43,160 nt of DNA, from positions 1 through 43,160 of the forward strand of contig CAYLJO010000027.1 in assembly GCA_964383905.1 (NCBI GenBank), written 5' to 3'. Under the pieces are notes generated by a model. That model was not told where the DNA came from and did not search any database. It saw only the letters and a program-made list of their open reading frames with translations. A program made the position numbers and the translations under genes. Positions 32,000 to 40,397 of this stretch are shown in pieces; the first letter of the stretch is position 1, and every line of letters starts with the position of its first letter. Origin of the DNA: CAYLJO01 sp964383905 (lineage in GTDB: Bacteria; Acidobacteriota; Blastocatellia; Pyrinomonadales; Pyrinomonadaceae).

Positions 32000-34477
32000 A
32001 TGAAACCAAAGGTCATCAAACACTATGAGCTGCTCCGCCGGCTTGGGGCCGGAGGCGGCGGGGTCGTCTACTACGCCAACGATATGAAGCTGATGCGTCC
32101 CGTAGTCGTGAAGATGCTGCGCCGCGGCTCGGCGTCGAGCGATCAGCTACGCGAAACTATCCTACGCGAGGCGCGGCTGGCTTCGGCGATTGATCATCCG
32201 AACGTATGTTCAATCTATGAGGTGGATGAATTTGATAATCAAGCATTCATCGTCATGCAGTATGTCCCCGGCCAGACCCTCGATAAGCTGATCGCGGCGG
32301 GGCCCCTGAGCCTCCAACTGGTGCTCTCCATCGGGATACAGGTCAGCGACGGGCTGGCCGAGGCGCACCGCCTGGGAATTTTACACCGTGACCTTAAACC
32401 CGCAAACATCATGATTACAGACGGTGGTCTGGTGAAAATCCTCGACTTCGGGCTGGCGAAGAGACAAAAGGCCGAAAAAGTTTCCGCCGCCGCGGGCGCC
32501 CGCCGGGCCAAAAAAAGTTCGTCCTCGTCGCGGCTCGGGACCATGGCCTACATGGCCCCGGAGCAGTTTGTGACGGGCGAGAGCAGTGAGCAAAGTGATA
32601 TCTTTGCCTTCGGCGTGATCCTCTACGAGATGGTGACGGGCGTGCACCCGTTCCTTCGGCGCGCAGACCAACTACCATTTCTGCAGCCTAACGCGGCCGA
32701 CGGGCAGGTCGCGCGCGCCATCCAGTATTTTGATCCGCCCGGTCCCCGCCAAAGGCGTCCCGAACTTCCGGCCGAGTTCGAAAGCCTGATTCTCAAAACC
32801 CTGGAAAAACAGCCGGCGAACCGCTTCGGCTCGGCCGCCGAGATCCGTGAGGCGTTGAAGACGCTGATGAAATCGTTGGATTTCGATCTGGGTGATATTC
32901 CCGGCGAAACGTCGGCGGTTCCGCCCGGCGCGGTGCCGGACAAAAAGACGGGGTTACTCTCCATGCTGGCCGAGCGCTTTATGCGCAACGAGACGGCCGC
33001 TGCGCCGCCGAACTCCATCGCCGTTTTCCCCTTCACGAATTTGGGGAGGGCCGATGAAGCCCCCTTCTATGGATTCGCGCTGGCCGACGCCATCGCGACG
33101 AGGCTGGCGCGACTGCCTTCAGTGATCGTGCGGCCGTCCAACTCTTTGATCACCATTGCTAACCTGCCGCTGGACCCGGTCGAAGCGGGTAAGAGGCTTT
33201 TGGTGGCTCACGTCCTGAGCGGTAATTTTTTACGCTCCGAGAGCGGCTTCGTCATGAGCTGGCAATTGCTGGACGTATCATCGAAAGCGGTCCGCTCGGG
33301 CGGCACCATCTCGGTCGCATCCCTCGACCTGATTGCGATCCAAAATGAGATTAGCGAGCAGGTCTTTGCTTCGCTGCACAGCTCGGGACATTTGCAACCG
33401 AGCACGCCCGCGCTGCCGCACGACTCTCTCAAGGGAGACCTCTCGGAGGACTATCTCCAGGCGCGCGCTCTGCTCTCCAAGTTCATCTTTAGCTCGAGCC
33501 GTCGCGAAGATCTTGATCAGGCACGGGGCAAGTTCAGGGCGGTGCTGGCGCGCGCCCCGGAGTTTGCTCCCGCCCACTCCGGCCTCGGCGTCACCCACCT
33601 GCAGTACGTGCAAAAAGGGTTCGGCGACCTCAGCAACCTCATCGAAGCGCAGAAATGCTTCGAACGCGCGCTCGAATTGGATTCCGGGCTGGTGGAGGCC
33701 AACCTGTTTCGCATCTACACGTTTCTGGCGCGTGGGGAAAAAGAGAGCGCCCGCCACGGCGTTCACCATCTGCTGGAAACGGCCGCGGACGACTACGCCG
33801 TGCACGTGGTGGCGGGAGTCGTTCTGCGGCTGGAGGGTTTGCATGAAAGCGCGATGAATGAGTTCGGCGCCGCTTTGCGCTTGAATCCGGCCAGCGCGAC
33901 GCTGGTCTACAACCACCGCGCGCGCATCTATCACTACCAGGGGCAGCTTGAGCTGGCCCTCGAAGAGATCAACAAGGGTCTGACGCTGGAACCTAAACAC
34001 CCGTTGCTGCGCACCTCGTTAGGCTACCTGTACCTCCGGCAGTCGGAAACGGCCAAGGCGATCGCCACGTTGGAATCCGTCCTGGAGGATGACCCCGACC
34101 TGCGGATGGCTAACCCGACGCTGGCCATGTGCTATCTGCTGGCAAAAGAGCGCGGGCGGGCGGCATCGCTGATTACGGAAGAAACCCTGGCCAGCGCCGA
34201 AGCCGACGGCGAGATGGCGTATCGCTTGGCGACCTATTTCGCCATTGACGGTGACGCCTCGGAGGCGCTGCGCTGGCTGCGCCGCGCCGTCTATCTCGGC
34301 AACGAGAACTATCCCTGGTTCATCAATAATCCGGCCTGGCAAAAATGGCAAAGCAACGATGACTTCAAGAGGATCATGTCGGAAGTGAAGAAGACTTATA
34401 AGCTGAACCTGCAAAGATGGAAGCGGCTGCTCTCCCATCACGCGGCAAAGGGTCACACGGCTAAACACTCGGAGTGA
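32000..34477 (+). CDS. Ser/Thr protein kinase with FlgO/TolB-N-like segment and TPR repeats
   Basis: An 825-residue kinase with an intact catalytic domain (about 9-290): glycine loop GAGGGGVVYY (16-25), lysine 38 in VVVKML, HRD 129-131, DFG 149-151, and MAPEQF. A Ser/Lys-rich activation segment (RRAKKSSSSSRLG) offers likely autophosphorylation sites. A FlgO/TolB-N-like segment starts at NSIAVFPFTNLG (about 338-460). TPRs fill the rest, for example ARAPEFAPAHSGLGVTHLQY and LEEINKGLTLEPKHPLLRTS. No TM helix is seen, so it is probably cytoplasmic. The architecture matches the 17292 kinase, but the TPR sequence differs, so partners probably differ. It is convergent with the KimA-type transporter gene. 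Confidence 0.9.
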   Translation: MKPKVIKHYELLRRLGAGGGGVVYYANDMKLMRPVVVKMLRRGSASSDQLRETILREARLASAIDHPNVCSIYEVDEFDNQAFIVMQYVPGQTLDKLIAAGPLSLQLVLSIGIQVSDGLAEAHRLGILHRDLKPANIMITDGGLVKILDFGLAKRQKAEKVSAAAGARRAKKSSSSSRLGTMAYMAPEQFVTGESSEQSDIFAFGVILYEMVTGVHPFLRRADQLPFLQPNAADGQVARAIQYFDPPGPRQRRPELPAEFESLILKTLEKQPANRFGSAAEIREALKTLMKSLDFDLGDIPGETSAVPPGAVPDKKTGLLSMLAERFMRNETAAAPPNSIAVFPFTNLGRADEAPFYGFALADAIATRLARLPSVIVRPSNSLITIANLPLDPVEAGKRLLVAHVLSGNFLRSESGFVMSWQLLDVSSKAVRSGGTISVASLDLIAIQNEISEQVFASLHSSGHLQPSTPALPHDSLKGDLSEDYLQARALLSKFIFSSSRREDLDQARGKFRAVLARAPEFAPAHSGLGVTHLQYVQKGFGDLSNLIEAQKCFERALELDSGLVEANLFRIYTFLARGEKESARHGVHHLLETAADDYAVHVVAGVVLRLEGLHESAMNEFGAALRLNPASATLVYNHRARIYHYQGQLELALEEINKGLTLEPKHPLLRTSLGYLYLRQSETAKAIATLESVLEDDPDLRMANPTLAMCYLLAKERGRAASLITEETLASAEADGEMAYRLATYFAIDGDASEALRWLRRAVYLGNENYPWFINNPAWQKWQSNDDFKRIMSEVKKTYKLNLQRWKRLLSHHAAKGHTAKHSE

Positions 34478-34502
34478 CAGGTGAAGCGAGTCGAAGAGTG
34501 CT

Positions 34503-34525
34503 TCTCCGGCGGATTGATCCGGAGA
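34503..34525. terminator. Candidate terminator between convergent genes
   Basis: A 7-bp inverted repeat, TCTCCGG (34503-34509) and CCGGAGA (34519-34525), has a 9-nt loop and is followed on the plus strand by pyrimidine-rich TTCTCCTTCC. It lies 26 nt after the kinase stop. Confidence 0.35.
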
Positions 34526-34624
34526 TTCTCCTTCCGGCCGGGCAGTAATCGGGAGGCGCCGGAATATGTGTCGTAACCCCGGTACGCAAAGCCGCTCAGC
34601 TCTCGCGCGTGAGGGCTGGGACGA

Positions 34625-36634
34625 CTACCTGCGCAGGTGATGGGGCACACTCGTCACCACAATGCTCGGACGAAATAACAGGCGCCCTTTGATGAGCAGC
34701 GCGGTTTGATTATGCAGGAGCTGCTGCCACCACGTGCGCGGCACAAACTCCGGTAATACGACCGTGATTATCGAATCCTTGTGGTGATTCGCCTCTTCGT
34801 CAATGTATTTCAGGAGCGGTGTGGTGACGGAGCGGAAGGGGGACTTGATGACCTTCAGAGCAATGCCGTTGCCCCATTTTTCCCACTCCTTCTTCAGCTC
34901 TTCAGTATTCTGGGGATTGATTTCCACGTAAACGGCTGTCACGTTCGCGTTGCCCCCGTTGTCGCCGCAGATGCTGCACGCGTATTGCAGTGCCGGAAGC
35001 ACGCCGCGGTGGATGCCCGAGACCGGAATGATGACGCGATGCGCCAGTTTCGGAAGTGGCTTCGCCTTATCAAGCGATAACTGCGCGGCGACCAGCCGGT
35101 AGTGCCGGTTGATCGAACGAAACATCAGCACAATGAGCGGGATCAGGACGGCGACCGCCCACGCCCCGTGAATGAATTTTGTCACGACGATGACGAGCAG
35201 CACGATGAATGTGATAACCGCTCCCGTGCCGTTGATAATAGTAGACAGCAGCCAGTGACCGCCCTCGTCGCGCTCGATAGCTTTGATCCGCTCGAGTTCG
35301 TGGCTGGCGTGGCCGGGGTCGACAGTTTGATGGATACCCGTCGCTTGTTCCTGCTCGACAATGCGCCGCTTGGCTTCCTCAGCTTTCCGCGCCTTAAGCC
35401 AGTGGACCACCATCCCCGACTGGGACAGGGTAAAAGAGAGGAAGACGCCCACCGCGTAAAGAGGCAGCATCTTCTGCTCCTCGCCCTTGAAGACGATAAC
35501 GAGCACGGCCGACAAGACCGCCAGGATGAGGATGCCGTTGGAGAAGACCAGCCGGTCCCCCCGGTTGGCAAACTGTCGCGGCAGGAATCGATCGGCCGCC
35601 AGCAGGCTCGACAGGCGCGGGAAATCGGCGAAAGAGGTGTTCGCCGCCAGGACAAGGATCGCCGCCGTCGCCGCCTGAATCCCGTAATAGATCAGGCCGG
35701 CGCCGAAGGTGTGCCGCGCCATCACCGATACTAACGTCTCCTCGGTGCCTTTCGGGTGCGCATTCAGCTTGTAAGCGAGGATGCCTGTGCCGAGAATAAG
35801 CGTCGTCATGATGAGCGCCATCCACGTCAAGGTGGTGGAGGCGTTTTTGGCCTCCGGTTTCTGGAAGGCGGGTACGCCGTTCGAGATCGCTTCCACGCCG
35901 GTCAGTGCCGTGCACCCGGCCGCGAACGCGCGCAGCAACAACCAAACGAGCGCGCCGCCTGCCAGCGCATGATGTGAGACACTTCCTACCGATTCGTCAA
36001 AGTAAACCTTTTCCGGCGTCGGGATAACATCGCCCGTCGTGTAGTAGCGGAAGAATCCGACAATGATGAGCGCGAGCATTGAGATGATGAACAGATAGGT
36101 CGGCCCGGCAAAGATCGCCCCCGACTCGCGAACGCCCCGCAGGTTGATCACGGCGATCAGCGCAATCATGAAGATGCAGAGGGAAACGCGATGATGCTCC
36201 AGAAAAGCAAATCTACTCCCGTGGGCGGCCGAGGTGATCGCCGCCACACCAGCCGAGACCGACACGGCCACCGTCAGGATGTAATCAACGAGCAGCGAGG
36301 CCCCGGCAACGAGGCCGGGCGTCGTTCCCAGATTGTCCTTCGCCACGATGTAGGCGCCGCCGCCAGACGGGTAGGCATGAATCGTCTGCCGGTATGAGAG
36401 CGTGAGAATCGCGAGCAGGACCGTGATGGCAATCACGATGGGCACAAGATAGCCAATGGCGACAGTCCCGGCCGCCAGCAGTACCAGGAGAATCGCTTCG
36501 GTGGAATAGGCGACCGACGAGAGCGCGTCGGACGAGAAGACCGCCAGCGCCGTCTTTTTATCCAAACGCTCGTGGTGTGCAAGTTCGGTTGAGATAGGGT
36601 CGCCGACGAGAAGGCGCTTGAGAGATTTCCACAC
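34625..36634 (-). CDS. kimA: KimA-family potassium transporter (APC superfamily)
   Basis: A 669-residue transporter that closely follows the KimA (formerly YdaO) pattern of Bacillus: the N-terminal KKTALAVFSSDALSSVAYSTEAIL, SYRQTIHAYPSGGGAYIVAKDNLG, LVDYILTVAVSVSAG, ALTGVEAISNGVPAFQKPEAKNA, and LFVLAAN-type TM segments (about 12 in all). A C-terminal cytoplasmic USP-like domain ends in HNQTALLIKGRLLFRPSIVVTSVPHHL. KimA imports K+ with high affinity by proton symport and is inhibited by c-di-AMP in Firmicutes. A charged insertion (about 405-450, KARKAEEAKRRIVEQ) is longer than in Bacillus. The start is a GTG with AGGAG 8 nt upstream. I saw no c-di-AMP riboswitch in the leader. Confidence 0.85.
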   Translation of the reverse strand: MWKSLKRLLVGDPISTELAHHERLDKKTALAVFSSDALSSVAYSTEAILLVLLAAGTVAIGYLVPIVIAITVLLAILTLSYRQTIHAYPSGGGAYIVAKDNLGTTPGLVAGASLLVDYILTVAVSVSAGVAAITSAAHGSRFAFLEHHRVSLCIFMIALIAVINLRGVRESGAIFAGPTYLFIISMLALIIVGFFRYYTTGDVIPTPEKVYFDESVGSVSHHALAGGALVWLLLRAFAAGCTALTGVEAISNGVPAFQKPEAKNASTTLTWMALIMTTLILGTGILAYKLNAHPKGTEETLVSVMARHTFGAGLIYYGIQAATAAILVLAANTSFADFPRLSSLLAADRFLPRQFANRGDRLVFSNGILILAVLSAVLVIVFKGEEQKMLPLYAVGVFLSFTLSQSGMVVHWLKARKAEEAKRRIVEQEQATGIHQTVDPGHASHELERIKAIERDEGGHWLLSTIINGTGAVITFIVLLVIVVTKFIHGAWAVAVLIPLIVLMFRSINRHYRLVAAQLSLDKAKPLPKLAHRVIIPVSGIHRGVLPALQYACSICGDNGGNANVTAVYVEINPQNTEELKKEWEKWGNGIALKVIKSPFRSVTTPLLKYIDEEANHHKDSIITVVLPEFVPRTWWQQLLHNQTALLIKGRLLFRPSIVVTSVPHHLRR

Positions 36635-36971
36635 AACCTGACTCCTATGGCTGAGAAGAATGGCCCGACATCAAAACCTCACCGCTTGGCAGACGAGCTT
36701 CCGCGCGGCAGAGTCCCTAACAAAATGGCTTCCGTAGCTCAAATATAAAGGGGGGGGTTAATCCGTACCAGGGTACAGGCTATTATCAGAGGGAACAAGC
36801 AGAATTTGGCAGAGGGCCTCTGAGGATATCGCCGTTTCTATCGGCCTGGAAGCGCCGCCGACCGGCGTTGCGGCGAAGAGCGGCGCCGACGTGAAATGCA
36901 GGCAAAGGTAGCAACTCTTTGGTCAAAGGCCACCTCACCCCGGTCGGCTCCGATGGTTGTTCGGCGTGTCA
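36635..36971. other. Intergenic region, 337 bp
   Basis: This is the leader/promoter region of the KimA gene on one side and sequence downstream of the broken Uma2 gene on the other. It includes a run of eight or more G (about 36750-36757). No gene, clear promoter or riboswitch pattern is recognised. Confidence 0.4.
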
Positions 36972-37525
36972 CTACTGGAAGAGATCATCTACCGCCATTG
37001 TCCATCCGGGTATGGCCGGCTCAGCTCCGGCAATTTCTCCACGACGATAGATTATTGGTTGGTTGGGATTACTCGCCTGATACGCGCGAATAACATCTAC
37101 TCCAAGTAAATCCAGATCCCAAACAGCCAATGTTCCCGCAGCAAAATAATCTACTATTTTGTCTCTAATGTCGCGCTCCGCCGCCGGGCCAAAATCATTT
37201 TCGCCGCGCACTTCAGCCGCAAACACTGGCGCGCCTTGAAAAAAAATTTCATCCCCGTATCTTTGCCGACATAAAACGCAGCATCGGGACTAAATGATTT
37301 ACGAATTGGTAGGTTGACGCTAAAGCCGGCGTTGTCAGAAACAGCAATGCCACTTCCGGTTTTTAATTCATGTTTATATAACCGTAAACAAATCTTAAAA
37401 CCTGCCCGATTCGGTTTCTTCCCCGTAGGTGGCATCAAGACCACCTCTCCATTAACGATTTCCGCCTTTCGATCCTCGGGCACATGATATAAGTCTTTAA
37501 TTGTTGCTTCTGTTTTCGTGCGCAT
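36972..37525 (-). pseudogene. Uma2-family (DUF820) endonuclease, frameshifted in a homopolymer
   Basis: Two overlapping frames make one protein. Frame 1, from ATG 37525, gives TIKDLYHVPEDRKAEIVNGE, then SFSPDAAFYVGKDTGMKFF. Frame 2 continues QGAPVFAAEVRGENDFG, then YFAAGTLAVWDLDLL, and ends PGWTMAVDDLFQ at 36972. The switch falls at a run of eight T on the coding strand (eight A around 37239-37246); six or nine would keep the frame. The rejoined product of about 185 residues has the length and acidic residues (D of SPDAAF, E of AEVRGE) of Uma2/PD-(D/E)XK-like proteins. These are common in mobile or accessory regions, and their role is unclear. Decay, sequencing error and slippage are all possible. 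Confidence 0.75.
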
Positions 37526-37769
37526 ACGCTACCTCTTTCGAGTCTTATCATATTCTACTCGTCCCGTAAGAATAAACTTTCATCGAATAGCTGGCGCAAG
37601 CGCCTAATCCCCGGCATCAGCGGCGCGCACAGAACTGTATCTTGAGAGAACCGCCATGTTGCGCGTCCGCTGCACGCCGTTTTATAGGTGTACGAAGACT
37701 CCACTTCCTCTTTCTACTTTGGACTTCCACTTTGCTGGCGTCTTAAGTTAGAGGAGGATTAGGACATGC
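37526..37769. other. Intergenic region left of the IS110 remnant
   Basis: No coding signal is recognised. Together with the stem-loop region that follows, the gene-free interval before the transposase start is about 440 bp. Confidence 0.4.
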
Positions 37770-37917
37770 ACTCGGGTGTGACGAATCTGCATGCCTTAGC
37801 GGTCGGACGCGCGACTCAACATACCTTCGCACACCCGAGTCGCGCTTTGCTCGTCAACGAATGCTCAGATGCTGTCGCACCAGACGCCTCTACTATAATG
37901 ATTCCGCCCGAGCAAAG
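37770..37917 (+). ncRNA. Candidate IS110 bridge RNA (two consecutive long stem-loops)
   Basis: Stem-loop 1 pairs ACTCGGGTGTG (37770-37780) with CACACCCGAGT (37830-37840). It continues past one bulged A with CGAA (37782-37785) and TTCG (37826-37829). Stem-loop 2 pairs CTTTGCTCG (37845-37853) with CGAGCAAAG (37909-37917). Each has a 40-55 nt loop with further short pairings. They lie 48 nt before the IS110 transposase ATG. IS110-type elements encode a structured RNA here whose two loops pair with target and donor DNA. The position and the two-loop layout fit; the guide sequences were not verified. Confidence 0.45.
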
Positions 37918-37965
37918 ACAAGCATGTCCTACCAGCCCAGTATTTCTCTTGATGGAGGGACACCG

Positions 37966-38698
37966 ATGGACACTTTTGCTGCTCTGGTTGCGATTGACTG
38001 GTCAGATCAGAAACATGACGTTGCACTGCGCGAGACTGCTACTTCGCGCAGAGAAGCCCACACCATCAAGCATTCAGCTCAAGCTATCGATGAGTGGGCG
38101 AGTGCGCTGCGCGCACGCTTCTCAGGGGAGAAGGTCGCCGTCATTCTTGAGCAGTCCCGCGGCCCGCTCGTATTCGCGCTCTTGAAGTATGACTTCCTCA
38201 TCCTCTACCCCATCAACCCGAAGACGCTCGCCAGGTTCCGCGAGGCCTTCTCACCATCAGGTGCCAAGGATGATCCGACTGACGCTGATTACCTGCTCGA
38301 TATCCTTCTCCACCACCGGGATAAGCTGAAGCCCTGGTTACCTGATGACGAGAAGACGCGCACCTTGCAGTACCTCGTCGCGCATCGCCGCCGCTTAGTC
38401 GGTGATCAGACCAGGGTCAGGTGGCGCTACTTGCGGCCCGAAATTCATGAGACAGACCTTCCATGAGTACGCTGGCGAGTCCATCAAGCACTCATTCTGG
38501 GCGCGGGTTTATTACAACCTACAACGAGCGAGAGGGAAATCACATCATGCGGCGGTGCGTGCGCTGGCGTTTAAATGGATCAGGATCATCTGGAAGTGCT
38601 GGCAGACATCGACACCTTACAGCGAAGTGAAATATCTGGAGGGCTTGAGGAAGAAGGGGTCGCCGCTGCTCAAGTATGCGGCGGAGGATCGTGCCTGA
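37966..38698 (+). pseudogene. IS110-family transposase with internal deletion
   Basis: The N-terminal DEDD RuvC-like domain starts at ATG 37966: FAALVAIDWSDQKHDVAL (first Asp), VILEQSRGPLVFALL (Glu), and KDDPTDADYLLDIL (last acidic pair), through AHRRRLVGDQTRV at about 38418. The frame then jumps. From about 38420 in another frame the sequence reads GPKFMRQTFHEYAGESIKHS, then HHAAVRALAFKWIRIIWKCW, typical of the very C-terminus of this transposase subgroup. The connecting region and most of the Transposase_20 domain with its catalytic serine, roughly 150-200 residues, are missing. The element cannot transpose by itself. Confidence 0.8.
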
Positions 38699-38786
38699 GG
38701 TAAGAAAAAAGCTTGACACGAACGCCTCAGATGGATGTTAGACGCCGGCCTTGATTAGCAAAGCGCCGTTTCGATACCATAGAACC

Positions 38787-38999
38787 ATGAAAGAGCCAAT
38801 CATCACTTCATCTCCTGACATCATGGGCGGAACCCCCGTTTTTGCCGGAACAAGAGTCCCTGTTCAAACATTACTGGATTATCTTAAAGCTGGAGAATCC
38901 ATCGGTGATTTTTTAGAAGGCTTCCCCACTGTATCCAGAGAGCAGGTCATCGCTTTCCTGGAAGAAGCTAAAGAGCAGATCATCAACATGGTGGCGTAA
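38787..38999 (+). CDS. DUF433 antitoxin-like protein
   Basis: 70 residues, the usual size for DUF433. It has the family pattern DIMGGTPVFAGTRVPVQTLLDYLKAG, then FLEGFPTVSREQVIAFLEEA, a small helix-turn-helix fold. DUF433 proteins pair with PIN-like DUF5615 proteins as toxin-antitoxin modules, and exactly such a gene follows with a one-base gap. It would bind the toxin and its own promoter. The ATG at 38787 is preferred over the in-frame start 36 bases upstream because family members begin near KEPIITSSP. Confidence 0.85.
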   Translation: MKEPIITSSPDIMGGTPVFAGTRVPVQTLLDYLKAGESIGDFLEGFPTVSREQVIAFLEEAKEQIINMVA

Positions 39000-39000
39000 G

Positions 39001-39288
39001 GTGAACCTTCTTTTAGATGAATGTGTTGACCGAAGACTCGCCAGAGATTTAGCAGAGCATGAGGTTAAAACCGTTCCACAGATGGGCTGGGCAGGTATTA
39101 AGAACGGTGAACTGTTGACGCTTGGAGAAAAGGCATTTGATGTATTCATCACGGTTGATCGGAATTTATCCTTCCAGCAAAATCTACTCAAATTCAACAT
39201 CGCTGTTTTAGTTCTACACGCTACTTCCAACCGATTGGCAGATTTACGGCCTCTATCCCAAAGATACTCGCAACTCTGCCAACCCTAA
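39001..39288 (+). CDS. DUF5615 PIN-like toxin
   Basis: 95 residues: MNLLLDECVDRRLARDL (first acidic cluster, D6 and E7), then FDVFITVDRNLSFQQNL (the D-R-N motif) and a C-terminal helix. This is the DUF5615/Mut7-C-related PIN-like fold, presumed to be a ribonuclease. The start is a GTG one base after the antitoxin stop, so translation is coupled. The length is slightly short of the commonest family members but complete. It sits between two IS110 remnants, a typical setting for mobile toxin-antitoxin pairs. Confidence 0.82.
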   Translation: MNLLLDECVDRRLARDLAEHEVKTVPQMGWAGIKNGELLTLGEKAFDVFITVDRNLSFQQNLLKFNIAVLVLHATSNRLADLRPLSQRYSQLCQP

Positions 39289-39393
39289 AGAAAGGCGAAG
39301 CAGAGCACGTAGGCATCTAACGATTGAGGGCACCCGCGCGCACTCAAGGTGGATGATAAGAGGCAAGCTGATGCGCGTCGGGTGCACCGGTGG

Positions 39394-39771
39394 TTAGGCC
39401 GCTTCACGCTGGTAGAACTGGAAGGCCACCCCCGTGGGCGCGATCAGATGGAACTCCCGCCGCCCCCAGGCTTTCATTTCCAGTTCACCAACCTTCGCCG
39501 AGATATGGCGATACTCATCGTAAAGCGCCTCAAGGTCGGAGACGCCGATGCTGAAGCTCGCATTCTCCGCCCACGCTCGGTTGTCGTTCTCCACGAGGTT
39601 GAGCGCGACGCCGTCGCGAATAATGCCCGCCATACTGCCGCCCTGCCAAGCAACGGAGAAGCCCATCTGCCCGGTGTAGAAGGCGACCGCTTCCCGTAAG
39701 CTACTGCCGGCAGGGACCAGCGGGGTAATAGAGTTAAAAGATGCTTTCACGGGTGTGGTCTGGGCCTTCAT
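39394..39771 (-). CDS. VOC (glyoxalase/bleomycin-resistance fold) family protein
   Basis: 125 residues with a VOC double beta-alpha-beta pattern: ITPLVPAGSSLREAVAFYTGQMGFSVAWQ, GVALNLVENDNRAWAENAS, then WGRREFHLIAPTGVAFQFYQ. Members bind metals and act in detoxification or drug binding; the substrate is unknown. GGAGG sits about 6 nt before the ATG at 39771. The open frame extends further upstream, but that part overlaps the GNAT gene and is not coding. It lies 14 bp downstream of the GNAT gene, so the two form an operon. Confidence 0.82.
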   Translation of the reverse strand: MKAQTTPVKASFNSITPLVPAGSSLREAVAFYTGQMGFSVAWQGGSMAGIIRDGVALNLVENDNRAWAENASFSIGVSDLEALYDEYRHISAKVGELEMKAWGRREFHLIAPTGVAFQFYQREAA

Positions 39772-39785
39772 GATTACCTCCGCAA

Positions 39786-40298
39786 CTATTTTCCTGTATC
39801 TGAGAAATGTCTTGACTCGAGAATATAGCAGACGCGCCCGTCCTGCACGCCGGCCTCGCGGAAGCCATTTCCGGCGGCGACTCGGCGCGAGGCAACATTG
39901 TCGGCATCTACGAAGACTCGAAGAGCGCGAAAACCGAATTCGCGGAACGCCAGGCGACAGGCCAAAGAGACAGCGCGAGAAGCGACTCCCCGATGGCGGT
40001 GGCGCGGATGAGTCCAGTAGGAAAGATTGGCCATTTCGTCGCCAAGCGGCAGGAGTTCGACACCGCCGAGAAGTTCGCCCGTAGCCGCACTGCGGACCGC
40101 ATACGGAAACCGTTTTCTGGCCAGGCGTTCGCCTTCCCATCGAGCGATGACCTCCTCGGAGTGGCGAAGTGATGGCCTGAAGTCCGTAGGGAAGTCGAAG
40201 CGGCGGCGGTGTTCCGGATCAGCGTCAGCCCCGAGTAGTACAGGGGCGTCTGCGCGCTGGAACAAACTCAGAATGATGACACCGTCGCCGTGTTCCAT
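39786..40298 (-). CDS. GNAT acetyltransferase, RimJ/RimL-like
   Basis: 170 residues with the RimJ/RimL-type GNAT layout: a long N-terminal segment, then GELLGGVELLPLGDEMANLSYWTHP. The acetyl-CoA loop HRHRGVASRAVSLACRLAF (Q/R-x-x-G-x-A) follows, then a FRALRVFVDADNVASRRVAAGNGF strand/helix. It likely acetylates an amino group on a protein N-terminus or small molecule. It is first in a two-gene unit with the VOC protein, which suggests a small resistance or detoxification module. The start was taken as the first ATG; upstream spacing was not decisive. Confidence 0.82.
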   Translation of the reverse strand: MEHGDGVIILSLFQRADAPVLLGADADPEHRRRFDFPTDFRPSLRHSEEVIARWEGERLARKRFPYAVRSAATGELLGGVELLPLGDEMANLSYWTHPRHRHRGVASRAVSLACRLAFREFGFRALRVFVDADNVASRRVAAGNGFREAGVQDGRVCYILESRHFSDTGK

Positions 40299-40397
40299 CT
40301 TACAAGCGTGCCGGCCCTACGCTCAAAGTGGGCGGCGCGGACCGCCGAAACAGAAACAACATCAACCGTTGCGCGTCGAGCGTACAAAACGGCGCGA

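Larger units (their letters stand above)
37770..38698 (+). mobile_element. IS110-family element remnant
   Basis: This consists of the upstream stem-loop region plus an internally deleted transposase gene. Exact element ends could not be fixed, because IS110-group elements have weak or no terminal inverted repeats. Confidence 0.55.

Noticed and set aside
31812..32003. 63-aa open frame ahead of the third kinase
   Set aside because: It overlaps the kinase start and has no recognisable features or ribosome binding site.
36635..36780. Possible c-di-AMP (ydaO-type) riboswitch before the KimA gene
   Set aside because: KimA genes in Firmicutes often have one, but the conserved core motifs of that riboswitch are not visible on the minus strand here.
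39772..40140. Long upstream extension of the VOC gene frame
   Set aside because: It lies antiphase inside the GNAT gene, reads as Arg/Ser-rich nonsense, and a strong ribosome binding site supports the start at 39771.
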